64,000 nt of DNA from Flectonema sp. DT1601. Lineage: Eukaryota; Euglenozoa; Diplonemea; Diplonemida; Diplonemidae. The notes beneath the pieces were generated by a model, which made no database searches, had not been told where the DNA came from, and was given only the letters and a program-made list of their open reading frames with translations. Where the stretch lies: assembly GCA_964019425.1 (NCBI GenBank), contig OZ025825.1, forward strand, positions 255,001 through 319,000, read 5' to 3'. Positions 19,164 to 29,937 of this stretch are shown here, piece after piece. Position numbers and translations under genes: made by a program. Position 1 is the first letter of the stretch; every line of letters begins with the position of its first letter.

Positions 19164-19832
19164 TTTAACTCGCCTGAGTAACCTATGAAATGTGATGATG
19201 AATGGCTTGGAGTATGATGAGATTAACAAACGTGTAAAACATATTTCTCCAAACGCCATGATTTGCTTAACAAACAACCTGTTATATGACGAAAATACGA
19301 GTTTCTCATCTCTTATTAAGTAACGTTCATGTGTTATCCAGTTGGGTAAACAAAATTTATGTATGATGAGATTAACAAACGTGTAAAACATATTTTTTCA
19401 AACACACTTCTTATTTCTTCATCACTGTTTGCACCTGAGAAGGAAATACGAAAAGAGAATAAGGCATTACCTAAACAAGCTGAGATCAACTAAAAGAAGT
19501 ATCTACACTGTAAATGGGTGCAGATTACTTCCGCGTGCACAGGGATTGGGTCAGGCCCGATTCGATTCGATCAGACACTGGCAGGGAGAAGGGCGGGTGG
19601 GGAATACCAAATGGGGTTGGGAATCTGATGAGAATATGACCCACTAAAGGGAATAAGAATATTGTAATGTAATTATATACATAATTTTAATTAACAAACA
19701 CTTATGAAGAGTGTGTGAGCGAACACACATCTTCTTTTCCGAAAACTCCATCAAATAAAAGATAAATTAAAATGCCTTCAAATAACACAAAGGGAACAAC
19801 ACACACGGCAAAAACAACATTTATGATTTCCA

Positions 19833-21608
19833 TTATTTAAAATTTCTTATGCTCGTATGCAGTTCATTTCTATTAATGGATGAACAACCTTCTAGGAAGT
19901 ATTTTCCAACGGATTCCACATTCACGAGGGTTAAATCTAATGAAGTAAGTGATGAACAATCACTTAGAAAATAGTTTCCAACAACCGAAACATTGCTGAG
20001 ACTTGATAAGTCCAGCGATGTGAGGGATGAACAATTATTTAAAAAACAGTTTCCAACAGCTGAAACATTGCTGAGACTTGATAAGTCCAGAGATGTGAGG
20101 GATGAACAATAATATAAAAAATAGTCTCCAACAGCTGAAACATTGCTGAGACTTGATAAGTCCAGAGATGTGAGGGATGAACAATTACTTAGAAAATAGT
20201 TTCCAACAGCCGAAACATTGCTGAGACTTGATAAGTCCAGAGATGTGAGGGATGAACAATTACTTAGAAAATATACTCCAACAGCTGAAAGATTGCTGAG
20301 ACTTGATAAATCCAGAGATGTGAGGGATGTACAATAATTTAAAAAATAGTCTCCAACAGCTGAAAGATTGCTGAAACTTGATAAGTCCAGAGATGTGAGG
20401 GATGAACAATCATTTAGAAAATAGTCTCCAACAGCTGAAAGATTGCTGAGACTTGATAAGTCCAGAGATGTGAGGGATGAACAATAACTTAGAAAATTGT
20501 CTCCAACAGCCGAAACATTGCTGAGACTTGATAAGTCCAGAGACGTGAGGGATGAACAATTACTTAGAAAATATTCTTCAACAGCTGAGATATTGCTGAG
20601 ACTTGATAAATCCAGAGATGTGAGGGATGAACAATAATTTAAAAAATAGTCTCCAACAGCCGAAAGATTGCTGAGACTTGATAAGTCCAGAGATGTGAGG
20701 GATGAACAATTACTTAGAAAATATACTCCAAAAGCTGAAAGATTGCTGAGACTTGATAAGTCCAGAGATGTGAGGGATGAACAATAATTTAAAAAATAGT
20801 CTACAACAGCTGAAAGATTGCTGAGACTTGATAAGTCCAGAGATGTGAGGGATGAACAATCATTTAGAAAATATTCTCCAACAGCTGAAAGATTGCTGAG
20901 ACTTGATAAGTCCAGAGATGTGAGGGATGTACAATAACTTAGAAAATTGTCTCCAACAGCCGAAACATTGCTGAAACTTGATAAGTCCAGAGATGTGAGG
21001 GATGAACAACGACTTAAAAAATAGTCTCCAACAGCTGAGAGATTGCTGAGACTTGATAAGTCTACGGATGATAGTGAATCGCAATAACAGAGGAACTGAT
21101 TACCAACAGATGTGACGTATTGAAGACCAGACAGACTGATCTTTATAACCTTACGAGATGAGGATAAGAAATCATCCGAAACGGTCGTGACTGAGGGTTC
21201 AGAGTTGCTGAATGAGATGTTCGTAACATCATCCGAGAACCACTCACTGTTATTAAACTGAAGACAGCCATCCACAGCGAATGTGGGAGTATCGAGGCAC
21301 AAAAACCCGTCCTGATCCCGTTCTCCTCGTAGGAATGCCTTCGCTCTCTTTGCATCATCTGCGAACCATTCCAATCCAAACAAGCGCACCACCGATGCAT
21401 CCAACAGCGAGCCGTCCTCCACTCCGTACGACACCAGTCGACTACCTGCTCGAAGCCGCGATCCTGCGAAAGAGAGTTCAAGAAAGTCAGCATCGGTACC
21501 CCACTCATCAGCTGCAACTTGCAATGCATCCTTCACGAGCGACTCTCCAGAAGCTGTGAAAACAACATCAGGAAATCCTGTGTCTGGGAACGTAACCGAA
21601 AGTTGCAT
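19833..21608 (-). CDS. Ubiquitin-like/LRR protein 4 (17 repeats)
   Basis: 591 aa from MQLSV at 21608, the longest paralogue. It has the ubiquitin-like domain (residues 1-78), shared linker, 17 leucine-rich repeats of 25 residues (75 bp each) and the cap ENT with LTLVNVESVGKYFLEGCSS. Several adjacent repeat pairs are near copies, so the array expanded by block duplication. The frame is open to 21809 through the captured leader MNKFCLPNRITHERY, exactly as in LRR gene 2. It lies 107 bp downstream of the intact PrimPol gene and may share its transcript. Confidence 0.85.
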   Translation of the reverse strand: MQLSVTFPDTGFPDVVFTASGESLVKDALQVAADEWGTDADFLELSFAGSRLRAGSRLVSYGVEDGSLLDASVVRLFGLEWFADDAKRAKAFLRGERDQDGFLCLDTPTFAVDGCLQFNNSEWFSDDVTNISFSNSEPSVTTVSDDFLSSSRKVIKISLSGLQYVTSVGNQFLCYCDSLSSVDLSSLSNLSAVGDYFLSRCSSLTSLDLSSFSNVSAVGDNFLSYCTSLTSLDLSSLSNLSAVGEYFLNDCSSLTSLDLSSLSNLSAVVDYFLNYCSSLTSLDLSSLSNLSAFGVYFLSNCSSLTSLDLSSLSNLSAVGDYFLNYCSSLTSLDLSSLSNISAVEEYFLSNCSSLTSLDLSSLSNVSAVGDNFLSYCSSLTSLDLSSLSNLSAVGDYFLNDCSSLTSLDLSSFSNLSAVGDYFLNYCTSLTSLDLSSLSNLSAVGVYFLSNCSSLTSLDLSSLSNVSAVGNYFLSNCSSLTSLDLSSLSNVSAVGDYFLYYCSSLTSLDLSSLSNVSAVGNCFLNNCSSLTSLDLSSLSNVSVVGNYFLSDCSSLTSLDLTLVNVESVGKYFLEGCSSINRNELHTSIRNFK

Positions 21609-21915
21609 TTTAACTCGCCTGAGTAACCTACGAAATGTGATGATGAATGGCTTGGAGTATGATGAGATTAACAAACGTGTAAAACATATTTCTCCAAACG
21701 CCATGATTTGCTTAACAAACAACCTGTTATATGACGAAAATACGAGTTTCTCATCTCTTATTAAGTAACGTTCATGTGTTATCCTGTTGGGTAAACAAAA
21801 TTTGTTCATTGGTTAATATTTTCAACAGAAAGGGGTTCATGTATTGCAGAGTTTGTTTTGTAGTCAAAACCACACAATCCTTTCACAGGAATAAAAAGAA
21901 AACTTACATCAGTTT

Positions 21916-24270
21916 TCATGGAAACAGCACAGCTCTTGCTCTTTCTGTTTCAACTGGCCAGGGCAATTGTTTTGTTTCACCTTGACAGTCGTTACTAAAA
22001 CACTTGACGTGAATACTGTCTCTTCTCAATAAGATGTTTGGTTTCGTATTTCTATGACTTCTGTTAACAATAAGACAGTGACACGAACCTGATCCAATCC
22101 GAATAGCAAAGGCAGTCTGTTGTGATCCTGACCGACTAACAGAAATATCAACACTCGACAGTAACGAGTATTCCAAACACAGCGATCGAATCACAAAATG
22201 AGCGACGTTGGAAATGCTTTCATCAATTGGCTGAGTTAAGATACGTGCTGGTAGTACAGGGTGAAGTACGACACCTTCTTTTATAACAAAACGGGATATG
22301 CTTTGTGTCTCACCCAAACATATTTCCATCACATCTTCGATTAATTTTTCATCATTTCGTTGAAATTCGATCCATTGTTGATGCCTTTCATCGATTTTCG
22401 TACTTTTCGGAATGACGACTGGTTTGAAAACACGATTCTGACTCTCACCACTTCCAGACCAGGGTACTGGAAGCTCCAACAATTTCTCATCTCTGTTAAA
22501 GATTCTTTCAAAACAGAGCAAGTGATTTGGAATTATTTTACTCAAAAACTCCTTAAGGGAATCCATGCAACTAAAGCTGACTTTATTTGATATTCTTCCA
22601 TGTAATACAAGAAGTGACTCGGTAGAGTCTTCAGAAGAACTCGATAACGCCATCAGTGAATCCAATTGCGCATTTAAATCTTTTAACTTATCGACAATAA
22701 CGGGAATAACATTAAGAAGGACACCGTTTGTTAAGGACTCGATGGTTGACGTAATATCAGATTCCTGTCTGTTTATTATCAAAGGAACTATCAATTCGTG
22801 TTCTGAAACTGAATCAACACAGACAGAGTAACTCGCACAGCTGTCTGTCAGTATCTGAGGCAGTAGAGAACACATTGGAACAGCCAGATAGCTCTCGTCA
22901 TTGTACAAGGTTCTTTTTAAAATTACCTTTCTAATGTGATCTTTTTCACCAAGAGCACCTCGATAACTTCGACACCACTCACGTTGAGCGACACTATACG
23001 ATTCCAAAAGGGATTCTTTTTTCGACTCTGACATAGAAAGCACAGGATCACTTTCATAATTTCCATTCCATTCACAACAACTGCTTTTAACACAAGCGGG
23101 GATCACCATTTGCATGCTACGTATGATATCATTTCTGCTTTGACGACTATCCACAACATCAACTGTTACTTCAGGTTCTAAAGGCCATTTTTCAATTATA
23201 ATTTTTTGATCAAGTTCGATTCCCGATACCGTTATAAAACATCTCTTGATAAGTTCTTCATCTGAACAGGGTGTTGTATTCGAGAATTTGTGATGTACGA
23301 AAGGATTTGATCGATTTTTCTTGACACATAAAGGCATTCTAAAACAACTATACTGACTGTACACAGAAATATCTACTACCGAACTTGTAATTTCTGAAGG
23401 AGGAAACCAATACTGAATTGCGGATTTTAATACTTGGGTATCCCTAAAAACATAGTCGGTTAATCGGATGTGAATGTGAAATGATCTTTTTGCATCAGTT
23501 GTCGCATCGAGGACAGTCAGATCATTGATTTCTAATTGACTCGCAGAGAGTTCTGAAATGAGTCTTTCTGTTATAAAAGAAACAAGCTGCTGTTTACGAT
23601 TTTGTTGAGTGTTTGAAGATTTTTCTTGTTCTGTAATCGGCTCATCGACATCAATATAAATATCAACTGGGGTATTTGGTGGGATCACCGTGTAAAAATT
23701 TCGTTCACTTTGAGAGGTGTTTAAGATTAAAAAGGGAACAACTTCTTTCGATAAAACGGTAAAACTCTTCGCTCCAGAACTACCAACGTCTTTCGCCATC
23801 ATGTAATTAGTGTACTCACTAGTAACAGTTGGGGTTAATGCTCTCTTTGGAACCCAAATAAAATTCTTATAGTCATTCACCTTATAGAACATTTCACTTC
23901 CATGACAATCGTTATACTGTCGCCACCAGTCGTGCAGTAGTTTCGGATCATTGGCTTTGCTGACATCGTGATTTAATTTGCAGTTTTTTATTTTGCAATG
24001 ACTTGCACCTAAGCACACGGATCCGTCTAAATCGTGTAAGGGACAGGTAGTAAATGGACACCAACCATGTTGAAATAAACATGGATGACGCAACGTTACG
24101 GGTGCTATGGTTGTGTCATTTAATTTACGTTGTAACCACTCTCCTACAGCAGAGGTGTCAGCTGATATGTCTGGTCTTTCTCTTTTTACACGAACATCAG
24201 GGTTAGTCTCGTTAATTTCTCGTTTTATTCTTCGTTCTGTTTTCGGTTGTGGAAAAACTTCAGTAGACAT
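21916..24270 (-). CDS. PrimPol-like primase-polymerase with N-terminal CCCH zinc fingers
   Basis: 784 aa. PrimPol makes primers and repairs stalled forks by repriming or translesion synthesis in nucleus or organelle. All archaeo-eukaryotic primase motifs are visible: IYIDVDEP (Asp207, Asp209), RSFHIHIRL (His265, His267) and SSVVDISVYSQYSCFRMP (Asp300, Arg311). The C-terminus has the UL52-type zinc site Cys732-x6-His739 and Cys757-x4-Cys762, spaced as in human PrimPol. Unusually, residues 64-101 hold two CCCH fingers, C-x6-C-x4-C-x2-H and C-x5-C-x4-C-x3-H, like the Nab2/ZC3H14 type. A basic KRE-rich N-terminus may be a nuclear signal. The start follows TTCTTAAATCAG and GAGGGGGACGTCGC. A truncated copy lies at 15225-16640. 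Confidence 0.88.
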   Translation of the reverse strand: MSTEVFPQPKTERRIKREINETNPDVRVKRERPDISADTSAVGEWLQRKLNDTTIAPVTLRHPCLFQHGWCPFTTCPLHDLDGSVCLGASHCKIKNCKLNHDVSKANDPKLLHDWWRQYNDCHGSEMFYKVNDYKNFIWVPKRALTPTVTSEYTNYMMAKDVGSSGAKSFTVLSKEVVPFLILNTSQSERNFYTVIPPNTPVDIYIDVDEPITEQEKSSNTQQNRKQQLVSFITERLISELSASQLEINDLTVLDATTDAKRSFHIHIRLTDYVFRDTQVLKSAIQYWFPPSEITSSVVDISVYSQYSCFRMPLCVKKNRSNPFVHHKFSNTTPCSDEELIKRCFITVSGIELDQKIIIEKWPLEPEVTVDVVDSRQSRNDIIRSMQMVIPACVKSSCCEWNGNYESDPVLSMSESKKESLLESYSVAQREWCRSYRGALGEKDHIRKVILKRTLYNDESYLAVPMCSLLPQILTDSCASYSVCVDSVSEHELIVPLIINRQESDITSTIESLTNGVLLNVIPVIVDKLKDLNAQLDSLMALSSSSEDSTESLLVLHGRISNKVSFSCMDSLKEFLSKIIPNHLLCFERIFNRDEKLLELPVPWSGSGESQNRVFKPVVIPKSTKIDERHQQWIEFQRNDEKLIEDVMEICLGETQSISRFVIKEGVVLHPVLPARILTQPIDESISNVAHFVIRSLCLEYSLLSSVDISVSRSGSQQTAFAIRIGSGSCHCLIVNRSHRNTKPNILLRRDSIHVKCFSNDCQGETKQLPWPVETERARAVLFP

Positions 24271-24292
24271 TTATGCGACGTCCCCCTCCTGA

Positions 24293-27200
24293 TTTAAGAA
24301 AAAGAAAAAAATTAATTTTATTCGTAGGCTCAATTGGAAGATAACTATGCATACCGAATTTCCTTCGAAAAAACGACTAAATGAAAAAAAAGGGAATATT
24401 GTCAAGCTTTTTTTCCATCTCTCACAAAATCATTAAAACAGAAACGTTTAAATGTGAGGATTGATACACTTTTTCAAATACATCTTTTTTTTATTTTTTT
24501 TTATTTTTTTTTTTTTTTCGTTTTCTCCGTTTTGTTGGATACGCGAAAAGGCTACGCAACATTGTTAGCGCCGACTCTCAAAGAGCAAACTTCACAATTA
24601 AGAGAAGCTAAAATATTCTTTTTTTTTACTCCACCCGACGGGAAAATTTTGAATGAAAAAGAAATCCTCAAGCAAAGAAGGTCAGAAATACTCTCTCCCC
24701 CTCAAAGTAACCTATCCCTTATAGGTTTTTTTTATTTATCGAAGTCAGGGAAGTCCCTACTTTGATGATATTCACTGAGTACCAGAAATTCAAAACCACA
24801 ACTGTGATAGAGAAGAATACGTAAATTGACCAGAGAAAGCAATCCAACGACAGTACTAGCATTAAAACAAGACACAACAAATCGATAATCAAGTCTAGGA
24901 AAATGTCGGTCGAAGTCCGCTATTAAAGCAGTCTTGGATAATGTAATCTGAGCATCTTAACCCGTTAGAGAAATATACTTTTTTCTGCATTTCCCAGACA
25001 GTTTATTGTTTGCCTTTTTTGCTTGGTTGCTTGAACAGGAATTATTCATTTTTTTTTTTATTATTATTTTCGTATTTTTTTTTTTTTTAAATTTTTTTCC
25101 ATTTTCTTTCAAAACGAAAAAAAATAACAATTCAACGAGTGTTCGTAAATATTAAAAAAAACAAACAACTAAATTGATACTGTTTGCTTCTTACGCTTTA
25201 AAAAAGACGTAGAAAAGTAAAATACGAATAACATGATGTAACCATAAGGCCAAGCTAATGTCTTTGTCTAGCATCACAGTAGCGGGAAGGGTGAGAAAAA
25301 AAAGAAGGGGGAAAAAAAAAAAAAAAAAAAAAAAAAGGCGGTTTCTGATGTAGATGTCGCGGTGAGTGGCTGTAAAAACAGAGGGAGGAACAAAACGAAG
25401 AAAACTGAACTTGAATACAACTACAGCACACAAGTAGAACTGACAACAACGACAACTCTTTTTTTTTGCTTCTTAAAAACGATGCTGTGCATCTCCGATG
25501 AGATGTAATGTCTGTTATACAATAATACCATGCATGCGGGAGAGGAACAAACGGGATGAGAGCGAGAGAGAGAGAGAGAGGGAGAGAGAAATCGTTTATA
25601 ACTACACCACTGACTTGGATTGCCCCCTCAGTTTACTGCTCCTGACTGCTTCATAGTAGGGCTCCATAAAGTGAAACGGGATACGTTTCTTTCACTCGGC
25701 TAAATATTAAATCATCTGGCTCTGATTTGAAAGGGGAAAAAGTGAATCTAATTAAATAGACCCATAGAGCTGGGAAGAATTTGGGGTTGGGAGGGAACTG
25801 AACTGAACGCAAATAAAACAAAACCGACGCAGCCTGATAACTTACAACTTTAAATAGTTGTTTGTTTTTTTGTTTTTTTTTTTCCTTGGGTAACACACAC
25901 GCAAATAGCTTTGCAGAAATAGCGAACTATGTATTTTTTTTTTTTTTTTTTAATTTTTTTTTTTGTACCTAACAAAAAACCTTATTGTTTCGATAACGAA
26001 CAAAACAAAAACAAAATAAAATAATGTGAAAAAAAAAAAAAAAAAAAAAAAAAAATGAAAGGTTGGCCAATTATTATTAGTTTTCCTCTTTTTTTTTTTT
26101 TTGTTCTTTTTATAAATTCCAAAACCGTATTTTATTATACTTAATAATCAAAAAAAAACAGACAAAAAGTCTCTCGCAGTTGATGCACTAACACATCATC
26201 GTTACCTTCCTAAAAACCGAAGACTAAAATAAATGACCCCCTTCTGTAGAATTATTATCAACGAGGCCTCTATTGAAGACTTCATGGTAACAAAAAAAAA
26301 AAAAAAAAAAATTCGGAGGGAACAAGGAATTATCTTCTGGACTACTTTTGAATTCATAACTACTTCTGAGTAAACCGAGATGGAGGAAAGACAACAATAA
26401 AAAAAAAAGTGACTTTATTACAATACCTTTGTCCAACAATAAGGAAAGGCATAAAAAAGAGTATCCTCAGCTTATATTCTATTACCTCTATAATGAGGGC
26501 TACTTACAGACGACGGGGGACTAACAACTTTCAGAACACCATTTTTTTTTATTGACAGGAAGTCAAAAAAGAATTCCAGAAAAAAAAAAAAAAAAAAAAA
26601 GCTCAAAAAGCATTCTCTGCCGCACCAGTATCGAAACTCACACCTATGTTAGAAGAGAAAAGCAATAAACTTTAAACTGAAGTTAAAGACCGCCAAAGGT
26701 AGACAGACGGTACGTTAGTTGGCGTTCGTTCACTTCTTTTTAAAGTTTAAAAAGAAAAACAACAAAGAGACTTTAATGACTACCAGATCCCTACCATATA
26801 GTATAGTTTAGGGACAGGAAGGTTTACATTTGTAATAGTGAAGACACATTAATGAAATTGAGAAAAGAAACACAAATTCCTAGTCATGACTCGTAGAGAA
26901 GAAAAAAGAAGGGGGAAAACTGTTTGATTAGGAAATGTAAAAACAGTAACAACTTTAGGTATTAAAGATGGGGGAGATCGGAACATGAAGCGCTACATAA
27001 AAAAGCAAAAAATATATATCAATGCTTCATCCCTATAAAGCATGACCATCCAACAAAGGAGACTTTTAACTTAGATTGAAATTTTTGTGAGAAATATACT
27101 ACACGGGGGGGGTTAACTGCTTAATTTTGTACTTAAAATACAAATGTATCGTATCATAAACGACATAACGATAATTTAACATTAGTTTTAGATACAGTAG

Positions 27201-27647
27201 CTAGGTGTGATGCTTAACTTAGCCTTTTAAAGTAACTATTTAGGTTTCGAGAGTAATCCATATACCTCTTACCTCTATTCTCTCATCATCAGTATGGTGT
27301 AGAAGTAAGTCAGTCAGCTATTGCGACTGAAGTATTTTAGTTAGCAAGACTAGGATGTTACTTTGCTGCAATGTTTATAAAAAACATACACGGGGGGGGA
27401 TGTCACGCAATGCGCTAGTACTTAATTTTGAATAAACAAGACGTGATTCTTATTCCGGAAAAAAAAAACTGTTATTTCACTTTTTTTTTTTTTAAACGTA
27501 ACAAGACAAAGATTCAACAAATCACTTGGGCAGAATGAGACATTCCTAATTTGTTCGAATGGCTGCCGAAAATTGAGTCAGGCTCTATATGTTGCGAAAT
27601 AATATTCGAAACAAGCAGCGTTACACGTTCTTTATTTCCTTTGGTAC

Positions 27648-27678
<31 letters not shown>

Positions 27679-28223
27679 TATTTTAATCACTAGAGGGGTG
27701 CATGGAGGAAATGTAACCCGCATATCCCAAATCACCACCACAGGAAATTGACAGGAACATTAAAAAAAAAAAAAAAAAGAAAAGAAAAAAAAATGCGAAT
27801 AAAGGGTAAATTGATAACCGTATTAAAGGGGGTGAAAGGAACAAGGAAAAAGAAAATAATTAAAACAAAAAAAGGAAGGTATATAACTATCTTTGAGATG
27901 TCAAAACTACGTTGAAAACATAATTATTGATATCTCGAGAGTAATTATCAGAAAAACGAACTAACACGCTTATGTAGTTAAAAAACTTTTAAAAAAAAAA
28001 TATTGATTAAAATTTTTTTCACTACTCACCTACAGCAAGCAGGGGTACAGAATTAAAACTCAAGGGGGGGTTTACAAAGAACGGAAAAAAGATTTTTTTT
28101 TTTTTTTAAATAAAAAATAAAAAAAAATTCAATGAATTAGTTTCAAATCTGATTTTTCATGTCATTGGCTTTCGATAATGAGGAATTTGTACCGAGGTAT
28201 GACGTGTTGAAAAAAAGGGTTAC
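24293..28223. other. 3.9-kb homopolymer-rich region with no recognised gene
   Basis: Dense in A and T runs of 10-28 nt, with two CACGGGGGGGG strings (27102-27112 and 27389-27399) and an (AG)n tract near 25570. Frames such as the plus-strand one at 24540-24765 or those around 27550-27640 look weakly coding, but none has a recognisable domain or splice partner. It may be 3' UTR of the WW gene plus spacer; short exons cannot be excluded. Confidence 0.6.
26935..26966. repeat. 32-bp motif also at 38288-38319
   Basis: An exact 32-base match, GTAAAAACAGTAACAAC followed by TTTAGGTATTAAA, lies in two otherwise unrelated gene-poor regions. A shorter version (GTAAAAACAGTAAC) occurs at 41829-41842. It could be a dispersed-repeat remnant, a regulatory site or part of a small RNA. 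Confidence 0.6.
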
Positions 28224-29505
28224 TCAAACAACTATAGTGTCAAAACCATTCCCGTTATACGACATACCACGTCTGCGATTAACATCATTAGCAGCCTCAA
28301 CTAATACGCTCATATTTGTTCCACTGCAAGCAGCCGCATGTTGCAAAACAGCATCAGAATCTGGAGGACGAGGAAACATTGGTGATGGAGACCCATTTGA
28401 CATTGGAGTACCAGGACCACCCATATTTAATTCAGCGTACAGCTCATCCGGAACCGAGAGTTTATTTCTCGGGCTTACTTGTTGTGCAGGAATCCAAGGA
28501 AGAATTCCCTTATTCCTTCCCGTTGGACTTCTTAATGGTCGAGGTGATAATTCCTGTGGTTGTGTCCAAGTATTCTCACCAGTGATTCTGTTATACCAAT
28601 ATGGTCTTCCACTTGCTGTTCTACTGATATGTTGTTCCCAGACAGCAGGAGTCAGAATGCTGTCTGGTGGAGTACGAGCAGAACCAGGTCGTGATTTCCA
28701 ACCTCCAGGAACCCATCGAGAATGGAGACCACTTTCTGAAAGTGGACTTACCGAACCATCATTTGGTGAATGAGGTCCACCAATTGCTCCAGCAATTGGT
28801 TCATCACCTTTAAAGGAAGGACTACTCCCACTTCTACCTCTCTGAAATCCTCCATCATTAAATGAACCGTGAGCTCCATCGCTGTCATAACCTCCCTTCG
28901 CAAACGTGTCGTCTACTAAAGCGGTGTGCCCACCCGGAGGAGCTGATGCACGTTTATTTGGAATAGTTGCCTGAAGACGATTTCTCTTTGATATTGGATC
29001 TACTTTCTTTCCTTGAAGTCTCGCAACACTTTTAAGAAACTGTTGTGACTCAACGATAGGTAGTTCAATATGTGGTGGTCTTGCTACGTACAATTGTCTA
29101 ATTACATCTAAGAAAGCAGCCAATCCAGTGGGACCGTTTCTTGAGTCGTCTTTGTACTCTAGCAGTTGATCTGTCTCTGTTTGACCCTTGACGCGAATCA
29201 GCAGCTGACTGCCTTCAGTCATGATATCACTGAGTTCTTCGATTTCCCACATTCTTCTGACCCTTCCTTCCATTGTCACCAAAAATAGAAACGATGCCGT
29301 TACTAATAGGTACCTCTTATCCTTGCCTCCTTTAGTGTTTATCTGTGATGGGGTTTTTTATTAGCTCAGCAGAGTAATAGGATGTTTTTTTTTTTTTTTT
29401 TTTTTTGTAAAAAAATACCTTATCAACAACTGCAAGTCCATAGGCAGGTCGTTTTCCCAGCAACTTCCCCAAGTCTTGTTGCAAGGCGATAGGTGGAGGA
29501 GACAT
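28224..29505 (-). CDS. PH-like/WW-domain protein (two exons: 29505-29419 and 29342-28224)
   Basis: Exon 1 encodes MSPPPIALQQDLGKLLGKRP...VVDK and ends AAG|GTATTT. After a 76-nt intron that contains an A tract, exon 2 starts ATA AAC ACT after ATCACAG. The phase is 0 and gives 401 aa. The join restores KGGKDKRYLLVTASFLFLV, MEGRVRRMWEIEELSDI and LLIRVKG, a PH/TH1-like pattern (residues about 30-120) that suggests membrane or lipid contact. A WW domain follows at about residue 265 (WEQHISRTASGRPYWYN, then ENTWTQPQE), with both Trp present, predicted to bind Pro-rich peptides. The rest is Gly/Ser/Pro-rich linker. I cannot say whether the first exon is complete: an acceptor-like CAG lies just upstream of its ATG. 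Confidence 0.82.
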
Positions 29506-29937
29506 ATTGTCGGCAACCTGTCTGAATTGGTTTTTAAAAAACAAAACAACTTTCAAAAAAAAATTAACAATCAGAGAGAGCCCTTTACAAAAAAAAAAAA
29601 AAATAATAATGTAAATTACTGGCTCAAGCAAAAGGGAGAGAAAGCCTCATTTTATTTTTACTTTTTTTGCTTTCCATACCAACAAGGAAACGCGTCGGAT
29701 TTTTTTTTTTTTTTTTTTCTTCTCGAAGCTCCAAACCAACTCAGTAGAGAGGGACGAGTCGTACAGTTATATGAGTCGGTCGAACTTCTTTTTTTTTTCC
29801 ACACGTTGTGAGACAGACCTTTTATTCTAACAAACAGCACCATTGCTCTTGAATTTCCAATGGGATAGGTGGAAACTACTGAGCTTTTTTTTTTTATTTT
29901 ATTTTTTTTTTTGCTACAATAATATGACGTAACTCAC
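29506..29937. other. Spacer with long A/T runs
   Basis: Space between the WW gene and the PDE12-like gene, with several T and A runs of 9-20 nt. No independent gene is seen. CAG at the left edge may mark the 5' end of the WW mRNA. Confidence 0.5.

Larger units (their letters stand above)
16931..23320. repeat. Segmental duplication, block 2
   Basis: The second copy of the block: modules A and B (16931-17250), C and D (17249-17765), LRR gene 3, C and D again (19421-19832), LRR gene 4, then PrimPol, which here continues intact to 24270. It lacks both pogo-like insertions and keeps the empty target site at about 16991-17015. It has its own 97-bp insertion at 17611-17707. Confidence 0.88.

Noticed and set aside
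24454-24765. Plus-strand frame with TRKGYATLLAPTLKEQTSQL
   Set aside because: Looks slightly protein-like but starts in T runs, has no domain and no splice partners; treated as spacer.
24293-28223. CRISPR-like or satellite arrays in the gene-poor regions
   Set aside because: Repetition there is only homopolymers and short microsatellites, without a regular spacer-repeat pattern.
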